Origin: Monoraphidium neglectum
Taxonomy: Eukaryota > Chlorophyta > Chlorophyceae > Sphaeropleales > Selenastraceae
Length of the DNA: 13,347 nucleotides
Direction: 5' to 3'
Assembly (NCBI RefSeq): GCF_000611645.1
Contig: NW_014013082.1
Location: forward strand, 6,439 to 19,785
The position numbers were made by a program, and so were the translations under genes. The notes under the pieces are model-generated. The model did no database searches. It saw nothing but the letters and a program-made list of their open reading frames with translations, and was not told the origin of the DNA. Shown here one piece after another: positions 1 to 7,959 of the stretch (positions within the stretch are counted from its first letter, which is position 1; each line of letters begins with the position of its first letter).

Positions 1-88
1 CCCCCGCGAGGCTTACCGCGAGTCCCCGCCCCTTGCCCTGCTGGCTCCTTTTGAAACCCGCCCTTCCTGGTCATGCAAATCATGCCAG

Positions 89-3000
89 GCACATACTTCT
101 ACAATGCATCAGACGGCTCTGGCAACGCCTGCAACGACACGATCACCGTCGCGCCCTGCATTCTTGAGTGCAAGGCGCCCAATTTTGTGCAGCAGCCGGC
201 GCTCAATTTCACAGTCGGCTGTCTTCCTGCCAACACCAGCAAAGAAGATTTTGTGCAGGTCCAGAGCGTTGGAGACATACCGAACGTGGCCGTCACGTTC
301 ACGTCTGCGCAGCCTACAACCACCACAAGTAGCGGGTTCGAGTTTGGCGCCATCGGTGAGGCGCTGCTGCACAGATCAATGATGGTCCAGGCCATGCCCT
401 GCTTGTGCAAGTGTGACGTTGTCGGGCTGCGTCGGTGGCCTTACCTGCGGAGCAAGCAAGCCACAGTAGAAACCACCAACAGCGAGCGGCCAGATGATGC
501 CCATTCTGCATCCACCATCTCCACCAGCTTGTTCCCTGCTGTGCTGCGCGTTGTTTTTGCGGCTCATCTGCAGGCCCCTTCTTCCCTGCATTCGTCCCCC
601 CCCTCCACACTGCCTGCACCCTTTCACCCACGCATTTGTCCCCGCAGGTCCATTCCCATATAACGCGTCCCTCAACGGCGCAACCTGCACTGGCATGGCC
701 ACCGTGACCGCCTGCGGGGCCACCGTGCAGTGCCTCTCCACGTTCGCCCAGCTCACCAATGCCACGGGGTGCGACGCAGCAGTGTTGAGGCAGGCCGAGC
801 TCATCAAGGTTGGAGGCAGCGGGGACTTCAATAGTGCGGGCGTCAACTTCACGCCGCCCATCTTGAGGTCAACGACTTCACGCCCACCAGACTTCATTAT
901 CGAGCCAGGTGTGGGGCGGCATGCATGATCGCTCGAGAGGCACGCAGGCGGTCTGCAGCATGCGTGTGCGCGCGTGGGGGGCGTCCAACGACTCAAAGCC
1001 CATTCCACACCAGGACCCGCGCGCTGCTTGCCCCTGCGCACCGAATGGGCGGTCCTGGATCTGCTGGGCACAGGTGTTGTAGCGGAGAGCCGCGCTTCAT
1101 GCCTGTTGTCTCCCAGCCCCCAGCCGCCGGCCGCCAGCCCCTCTCCTGTGCAGACATCATAAGGTTGTCTAGCCCTTGACCCGTTTGCACTCCTTCAACG
1201 GTGTCCTAATTTGAAACCAGCCCAGTAAAGGGTTGCAAACAATTGACAGGACCTCACGCATGTTGGCAGTTACCATGGATGAAACGTTGCTGCAACCCAA
1301 ACCCTGCCTGCTGCGAACGCAGGCCTATACAGTTTTCAAGCCAACGCGTCGGCCGCAAATGCGTCGAGCTTGGCCACGCTCGGCACCTGCAGCGGCGGAC
1401 GGGTGGAAGTGTACGCCTGCCCGGCCGTCGTCGCCTGCGCCAGCCCAAACATCTCGCTGTCGGCCGCCACAACGGGCTGCGCGGCCGCCAACAGGTCCCT
1501 GGCGGACTTGGTCTCTGTCGGGGGCGGCGGGCGGGCGGCGGCCGTGGCGGTGGCGTGGACGGGGACGGGCGCGCAGGTGCCCGTGACTGGCAGCGCTCTG
1601 AGCTTTACGTTCGTGCCTGGTGCGGGGGCAGGGGCTTGCCCCGGGTGGGGGGCCGCAGGCGCCAGGAGTCAGGGCGGGCTCGCCCGAGGTTGAGTGCGTG
1701 TCACCACCTCTGCAACCGCATGTGCGTGCGGAGCCGGGGCGTGGGGCAGCTGCCCTTGAGCAAAACTGTGCACCTTCCCTGACGTTAATGAGCACTACAC
1801 ACATATTGCCAGCAAACGAGACCACCTTCCAGCAGACAGCACGGCGTACTGCCCCTTACTCACTGCCCTGTCCCTCCGCTCGCCCCGCCTCCCAACGCTT
1901 GCCCCTCTCCCAAGGCTCCTATCCCTACACTGCCAATGCACCCAGCGGCTACCCATTTACACAGCCAGTCGGCGGCGCCAACTGCTCCGGTGTTGTGACG
2001 GTGACACCGTGCCCGGCAGCGCCCATCAGCCTTGCCTGCGCCAACCTCAGGCTCAACCTTTCTGCCGCACCCACGGGCTGCCAGCTGTCGGTGGTGGCGG
2101 CAAAAGCAGACTTGGCCACCGTCGTGGGGGCAAGCGCTGACGATGTGGCAATCTCGTGGGCAGGCGCAGCGCCAGCAACCGTGCCTGGCAGCTCGAACTT
2201 CAGCTTCACAGCAGGTGAGAGCGCGTGCAAGGAGGGGCAGAAGGGAGTTTGGCGCTGATCGTTGATGCGTTCTGCGCACGCAGCGCGTTGGCATGCGGGC
2301 TTGTCTTTTGGAGGCGTTGTGTTTGCATGACGCTATCTTCCCCCTTGCTCATGGGCATGCAGCATGTATTGTCGACCACAACTGAAGCAAACTCTGCTGG
2401 CTCCTGCATGCATATGCCGGCGCAACTTTCCAGGGACGTATGCTTTCACGGCGTCGGTCAACGGGTCAAACTGCTCGGGTTCAGTCATCGTGGCGCAATG
2501 CAGCTCCGGCGTTTTGTCATCCAGCCGCGTGTGTTCTGATCTGCAGGTGTCGCTCGAGCCGGGCACCACCGGCTGCCAAAACACCACGCTGCCTGTGGGG
2601 AACTTCGTCAACGCCACCAGCCCCATCACCAGCCTTGTGTTTGAGGCAGAGAGCTCACCGGCGTTGCTGTCCAATAATTTTTCAAGCGTCACCTTTGCTG
2701 CAGGTGCGGTTGCATGCCCTCTTATAAGGGATTGATTACGGTTATCAGCATGAGCGCACTCCCCCAACCACTCTGCTGTTGAGTTGATGTCTGGCATACC
2801 CACAGCTCGCCAAGCCTTGAAGGCCAGCGAGGCAGACTCATTTGGCTTGAATCATGTGTTGATGTCACTGCTCGTTGCCCATGCGGTTGTCCCATTCGCA
2901 CTGCATCACACCCACAAGTTTTTGAGTGCACTCACTCGTGTGACTGCGCATCCCTCCTTCCTCTCCTGTACCCCCATCAAGGCCTGATCTATCGTTACAA

Positions 3001-3343
3001 TGTATCTCTACGGAGTGGCGAATCATGCAATGGCTCTGTCACCATCCTGCCCTGCAGTCCAGGCTGCAATCCCCTGACACTCGGAGCCGCCGCACCGACA
3101 TGCAGCGCCAGCCTCAACGCCACCGCGCCTGCCCCTACGGGGCCCTTTTTCCAGCCCTCCACGCTGGGCGCGGCTGCCAGCGGCTTCACGGTTTCAAACT
3201 CGGCGGGCTCACAGTCGGCGCTGCCTGTGGCCTACCCCATCGGCTCCTGGAGCGTCATCGGCGTCGTCACCTACCCGACCGGCCCGGTCGCCACCCCAGC
3301 CTGCAACATCACTGTGATTGACACGACGCTGCCGCCGACGCCT
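89..3343 (+). repeat. Array of diverged four-cysteine protein repeats, one period per exon
   Basis: Six copies start at 89, 648, 1323, 1915, 2434 and 2982, always with a split Gly codon at the intron. All six keep four cysteines in the same order. C1-C2 spacing is 8 residues in five copies and 9 in the copy at 1323. C3-C4 spacing is 13 in three copies, and 16, 12 and 11 in the others. The segment before the last Cys usually reads like L-S-A-A-x-T-G-C. A seventh, degenerate start (PIGSW, Gly codon 3242-3244) lies inside the last exon and leads to ACNITVID. The copies are strongly diverged, so the duplication is probably old. Conserved Cys in an extracellular context suggest two disulfides per repeat, which is an inference. 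Confidence 0.75.
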
Positions 3344-3787
3344 GTGCCAAAACCAGGGCCGCTGTGCTTCTACAGCAACGAGAGCTCAAACGTGCCCTCC
3401 TATGACGTCTTTGTCTCAGACCTGGCAGAGCTCCCACCCGGCAGCTACTGCCCCTCCAGCAGCCACAGCAGCCAGCTGCGGATCTACGCGGTCGGGTGCG
3501 AGCGGAGCATCCGCAACAAGCGGGCTCGCATCTGCTGGCCCCAGGACGGCGAGGCTGTTGACATCAACCGCAAGAACGCCGCCAGCAAGGAGGTCATCAG
3601 CGTGACCCTGCAGGCAATCAGCACTGCCAGCTGGCCCGTGCTGGTCAACAACAATGCCTCTGCAAAGGTGGCCGTCGCTGCGGAGGTCTACAAGAAGAGG
3701 AGCAACGTGCCCAAGAAGCTCCGGGCGACGTGCAAGCCCGTGTGGAAGAGGCACCCCAGGGGGCCGCAAGGAGCGGGCCGGAGGTGA
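89..3787 (+). CDS. Secreted/surface multi-repeat glycoprotein with HYR-like repeats (5'-partial, six exons in window)
   Basis: Exons are 89-355, 648-908, 1323-1619, 1915-2214, 2434-2703 and 2982-3787 (stop TGA); together they give a 733-residue C-terminal part. Each intron begins GT and ends AG, and each interrupts a glycine codon after its first base. The first five exons are whole multiples of three and each encodes one repeat period. Each begins with a pattern like G-x-Y/F-x-Y/F-x-A, then a Cys, a T/V-rich strand and a second Cys, for example GSYPYTAN and CSGVVTVTPC in 1915-2214. A third Cys and usually a TGC motif follow. About 25 N-x-S/T sequons are present, which suggests a secreted or cell-wall/extracellular-matrix protein. 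The glycine-strand-Cys pattern resembles the C-terminal half of HYR domains, but I am not certain of that family. From about 3358 on is an unrecognised module with scattered Cys and a basic tail. No transmembrane segment is seen. The signal peptide and start lie upstream of the window. The exon structure is well supported; the function is inferred. Confidence 0.85.
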
Positions 3788-4017
3788 CAGCCAGCAATCG
3801 TGGTGGCGCCCGCGGCGGGATGCCGTGCTCGAGCTCGTTGAGTGTGTGTCTCAAGCTCGCGCGACCCCAAGGCGTCGTTGATCCCCGCCTGCAAATCCAT
3901 GCGCATGTTCTGCATGTGATGATCACCCCTGCAATTATCTTCGTCTTTTCAATCCAAGAAATTCAGGACATGCACTCCTGCCCTGCTGCCTGGCACGCAC
4001 AATCTCACACACGTGTG

Positions 4018-4041
4018 CACACACACACACACACACACACA
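4018..4041. repeat. (CA)12 dinucleotide microsatellite
   Basis: Twelve uninterrupted CA units, immediately preceded by the palindrome CACACGTGTG at 4008-4017. The tract is non-coding and lies about 230 bp past the stop codon of the upstream gene, probably in or near its 3' UTR. Its length is likely to be polymorphic between strains. Confidence 0.95.
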
Positions 4042-4465
4042 GCATGCTTTGTTGCACACACATTCTACGGCAGTTGGTCCGGGCAAGGCTTGACAAGGGC
4101 TTTTTATTTTGCAGCGTACGTGACCCAGTCAGCGCACTCTCCTCATGGGTGGTTCTCCGCTGCTGGGAGCCGTCCTCACTCTCGCGTGACAGTCCTACCT
4201 CGGACGCACACCACGTGCTTCCACCACCACTCATTCTTGCATGCATTTTGCTTGCCGTGTGCAAATTGCAATCACACATCCATGGTAGTCACGACTGTTT
4301 TTGTGCCCCGCAGCCTGCAATATGTCACACGCGCGGACCACAACTGCATCTGCTCAACTGCATGTCAGGGTTGGCGGGACCGCTTGTGGCGTCTCCTGTT
4401 GCTCCTGCATGCACGCACCTCTCTCACGCCACCAATACAAGTTTGCCTGCTGCGGCCTTTCTTTC

Positions 4466-4485
4466 ATCAAGGTGTGCACCTTGAT
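4466..4485. repeat. 20-bp near-perfect palindrome (9-bp arms, 2-bp spacer)
   Basis: The arms ATCAAGGTG and CACCTTGAT are exact reverse complements separated by TG. No poly-T or other terminator context is present and no gene is adjacent, so its role is unknown. It could be a dimeric protein-binding site or chance. Confidence 0.7.
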
Positions 4486-5573
4486 TCTGCACACCATTGC
4501 ACACCGTTTTCGGAAGACGCCCGCCGCTGCGGCCACCCCCTTTCCTGCACGGGCCCTGCCAACCATTGCGAGATCTTCACCATCACTTGCCTCATCATGG
4601 GTTGCTCCACATAAACACACGTGTGTGCATTGTGCAGTCAGCAAGGAAAGTTGTGCACACTGCAAGGCTTTGTTTGTGGGTTGCGGTGACCATCACTGTT
4701 TATTCGAGGGAGTGATCCTGGTTTTGTGTGCCACACTCGAACGTGGCCTGTTTGCAAGGTGTGCAACCAACAGCGCTCCCGTGTGCGATCGACCAATATG
4801 CCATAAATGCGCAGATTCTAGGTAGCAACACTTGGCAACTGAATCAAATGGTGCCAGTGGGCAGGAGGGGAGGGAGCGCCCGGGTGCATGAATGCGTGCA
4901 GGCGGCCCTGAGCTGCGACATCGATGCTGGTTGACGCAGTAAGCCCCCTCTCTTAAGCTGCCGTAACCCGCGAGTGGCAGCAAGTTTCACCGCACTGTAC
5001 GCATCGCACTTGAGCTCATACACGCAGCGCGGTCACAGCAAAAACTAACACCATCACAACCTGACGCCATTGCATCGGGATTGGCGGCGCGAGTGAGCCG
5101 CCAGCTGCAGATCCAACCGCGCCACGCGGCCGAGCTAGCATGCAAATTGGACCACCAAGGGGCGCGGTTGGTGACAGGGTTGTCATGAAAGAAACAGGCG
5201 CTGTGTTGCCTAACATCAGCATGCGTGACGCTCCAGGCACCGCCAGCACCCAGCAGTGCAACTAGAACTTGGCTAGTGCGACATGCTCCCCATGGGGGGC
5301 CCACGTGCTCCCAACCCGTGAATGAGTGATATTATAGCAAATATAACTGTCATGCAATCAGTTGTACACCTCATGCATGCGTCCCAAACGCTGAGCAGTC
5401 ACCCGCGCGATCTGGCCTGTGCATGTTGGGTGGGTGAAAGTGAACAAGTGAAAGTCATTTTTTTGTGATCCCCTAAAAAATCGACAATGCAAGCATTTAG
5501 GCAGGAATTTCGCGATCTGGTCAACCGCAATTCCGTATGATCCAGCGCCCTCAGTCAGTTTGAGCTCCGACTT

Positions 5574-6752
5574 ATGGACGATGCAGCATCAGTGCCAGAT
5601 GAGGTGCGGCATCGTAGAGCGCTGCTGCCGGCGTGTGCATCCCACCTGCGCCATCCACCGCAGTGCGCCCACCTCGCGCATGCGCCTGCACCTCTTGTGC
5701 GCCCTGTTGCAAGCAGACCGGGTTCGTGGCAGACGAGGTGACCGCAATTGTCAAGGAGGCGGTGGACGGCGTCCTGGCGGCGGAGGCATACAACGAGCAG
5801 ATGGTACAACGAGCGTGCCCATTAACCAGAAGTCAGTCGTGGGAAACATGAATGGCAGGCAGCCTGCAGCTAGGGGATTGTTAGGAAAATAAACGGGGAT
5901 CAGCCAGGATTGCACTCAAGGAAGCGCCGATGCATCTACACTCTCAAACAGCTGCGTGTGTGCGCGGCCGTGGCCGCCCCTCTGTAACGGATACCCCCTC
6001 CCTTGTACGTCCCGCGCCGTTCGGGCCTGCGCGGCGCGTTTTTGCAGGTGGGGCGGTGGACGAGCAACTGCCTGGAGGGCTGCGTGAAGCGGCTGGTGGC
6101 GCTGGGGAAGCCCTACAAGTACATCGTGACATGCACCATCATGCAGAAGACGGGTGCGCGCACCAAAAATCGCACCCGCCTCCGGGGGCGACGCGGCCGC
6201 GGCCGCGGCAACGATCTGCCGTCAGCTGCTCAGGGGGCAGAGGGTTCTGCCTGTCATGAGGTCACCGTGGGAGTGCCGGGGACTCACGTGCGACACGCTG
6301 GTGCGCCAGGTGCAAGGGGCGACGGCTGCAGAATTACGCGGCGGCTACGCGCGCAGCGAGGCAGGTTCATGCGGCGCAAGTCGTGATCGGCGGCGTCCAC
6401 CACCTGCTGCTGCCCCGCCGCGCCTCCTAGGTGCCGGCCTGCACACAGCTGCATCGGCCTACTACGACACCGCCACAGACGGCAGCCGCACGGTGGGTGG
6501 ATTTTACAAATTGTGCGACACGTGTGTTGTGCAGGAGACCTCCGCAAGCTTGGACGCGCGCACCGCACAAGGCAGCTCGCACAGCCCAGCATGCCTGCCG
6601 CGCAGCACCGCCAGCCGTTGGTTGAAAGATTGCCTGCACAGCCGGTCGCTCCTGAACAGCTGTCACCCCCCCCCCCCAAACGCCTGCGACAGATTCGGTG
6701 GGAAAACAAGTCCATGTATGCCATCACAACAGTTTTTGCGCTGGCTGCATGA
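5574..6752 (+). CDS. DYNLT1: Tctex1-type dynein light chain (DYNLT family), complete, five exons
   Basis: Exons are 5574-5603, 5717-5803, 6048-6153, 6431-6492 and 6693-6752; they join to 114 codons plus TGA. All four introns (113, 244, 277 and 200 nt) are GT-AG. The protein matches the Tctex1/DYNLT family along its whole length: VADEVTAIVKEAV near the N-terminus, then WTSN, LGKPYKYIVTCTIMQKTGAG (residues about 59-78), LHTA, TDGS, and RWENKSMYAITTVFAL at the C-terminus. Family members are about 113-114 residues, so neither exons nor residues appear missing. Known role: a homodimeric light chain that binds the intermediate chain of dynein. In flagellate green algae it is part of inner-arm and/or cytoplasmic (IFT) dynein complexes. 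The ATG at 5574 is chosen because the short first exon (MDDAASVPDE) gives the family-typical length. It is 1.8 kb downstream of the previous gene and convergent with the AP2 gene. Which family member (DYNLT1 or DYNLT3-like) cannot be settled here. Confidence 0.95.
6666..6677 (+). repeat. C12 homopolymer in the pyrimidine tract of dynein light chain intron 4
   Basis: Twelve consecutive C, ending 15 nt before the AG acceptor (6691-6692) of the last exon. It probably serves as the polypyrimidine tract. Homopolymers of this length are prone to sequencing and replication slippage, but a length change here would not affect the reading frame because it is intronic. Confidence 0.85.
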
Positions 6753-7959
6753 TCAAGACTAGGCCAGCGGGGCCGCGGGAGCGAGACAACAATGTCCTGA
6801 AGATACCCGCGGAGCGAAGCTGATGCTGCCGGCGCCGCCGTCGCGGGCACGCTTGCGTTCAGCCGAGCGCCGCGCGAGCGCGCCGGATGCGGTGCGGAGT
6901 CGAGGGGTTACTAAGTGCGATGCGCACCGCGGCAACGCGCTTGCTGGTGGGTGGGGCGGCGCCGCAAGCTATCAGCTGGCATTCTCCTGAGATGTCCCGC
7001 AAGGCGGCCCTCGAACGCAAGCAGGCGATTCCAGGGCCCAAGCTACCGTCGCTCGTGCCCCGTAAGCGGGCGAACAGCGGGCGCCAGGGACCGTGTGGGA
7101 GCCGATCAATGGAAAAAGCAACAAGAGAGGCAGGAAGGCAGTCCGAGGCGCCGCCGTTGGCAAGCATTCCTGTTATGCTGGCTGCGGCCCATCGGGAAAA
7201 ACGGGCGTGCGGCGGGGCCTGCGGGCGCAGAGAGGCTGCGGTTGCCGCGGTGCATGTTGCAAAGGCAGGGGCAGGTGCCTGCGGGCGGAGCCCCCAGTGT
7301 GCGCCACTCCACGCACGCCACGTGTGGGGAACATTCGGCGGAAAGGGTCCATGGAGGGGCATGGGGAGGCGGAGGGGGAGCTTGTAACCGCCTCGGTCGC
7401 GCTGCGGCAGCAGCAAGGCGGCGCGGGCGGCGAGTGGGACGCCTGCAGGATGCGTATGACTGTGCTGTTATACGAGTGACGAGTGGAATGTCCCGACCCA
7501 CAAATGCGAACGCTAGCCGCCAAAACATCGAAAGCTATGTATGTGCAAGAGATAACAATCCGTCGACAGAGGCCCGCGCACAGGTAGGTGCGCGCGCGGC
7601 GGGGGCGGCGTTGCGCGCCGCTGCCCCAAACATTCTGCAAAAGCCCCTCGCCCTGCGCGCGCGCGTGCGCGCGAGACGCAGGGGTGCGCGAGGCGGGCAA
7701 GTGGGCAGCCAACAGGAAGCAAGGCCGCCGTGGAGCGGCGCGCGCTTGCGGGCGAGTGAGAGCCTCTCTGGGTGCTGGCGGCGGGGCAAAACATCGGCTG
7801 CCATCCACGGGTTGTGAGGCACCGGCTAGCAAGGCACGACGGCGTAGCCGCTGCCGCGCGCCGCAGACACTCCCCAGGCTCGCGCCTCGGCGCGGCAAGT
7901 GAGGGGGGTTGGCGCCAGGGGCGATCAGGACGCCAACAGCTCGTGCAGGCGGCCGGGCC
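6753..7959. other. Convergent intergenic region, probably the 3' UTRs of both flanking genes
   Basis: This 1.2 kb lies between the stop codons of two genes that face each other. Several open frames of 60-300 codons exist on both strands, but none shows a recognisable motif and they overlap each other. That pattern is expected from GC-rich DNA with few stops. A TGTAA lies on the plus strand at 7383-7387. No reverse-strand equivalent (TTACA read on plus) was found for the AP2 gene. Confidence 0.55.
7383..7387 (+). terminator. Candidate green-algal poly(A) signal TGTAA
   Basis: TGTAA is the standard polyadenylation signal of chlorophyte algae. This copy is about 630 nt past the dynein light chain stop codon, and I noticed no earlier TGTAA in 6753-7382. 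A 3' UTR of that length is plausible in these algae. A five-base match can be chance, so this is tentative. Confidence 0.35.

Larger units (their letters stand above)
3788..5573. other. Intergenic region between the repeat glycoprotein gene and the dynein light chain gene
   Basis: About 1.8 kb without a supportable gene. It should hold the 3' UTR of the upstream gene and the promoter of the downstream one. No TGTAA (the usual green-algal poly(A) signal) was found on the plus strand here. The region holds a (CA)12 tract, two CACACGTGTG palindromes (4008-4017 and within 4615-4626), and a 20-bp hairpin-like palindrome at 4466-4485. There is an AT-rich patch around 5328-5346, and a direct repeat GTGAAAGT at 5434-5441 and 5448-5455 upstream of the dynein gene. 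No TATA box is clearly positioned for the 5574 start. Confidence 0.6.

Noticed and set aside
329..345. tRNA T-loop-like GGTTCGAGT
   Set aside because: It lies inside a repeat exon, with no acceptor stem or anticodon arm around it.
1251..1322. Alternative acceptor (GACAG) for the exon at 1323
   Set aside because: Using it would put the following sequence in a different frame from the repeat. The acceptor at 1321-1322 restores the conserved split-Gly start.
3730..4614. 294-codon plus-strand open frame
   Set aside because: It starts inside the last exon of the repeat gene in another frame, then runs through the CA microsatellite (His-Thr runs). No motif or coding-like composition.
5406..5520. 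10-mer CGCGATCTGG occurring twice upstream of the dynein gene
   Set aside because: Exact repeated 10-mers are expected many times by chance in a window of this size.
7561..7590. Splice donor-like CACAG|GTAGGTGCG
   Set aside because: A good donor match, but no matching exon with a recognisable peptide upstream and no partner exon downstream.
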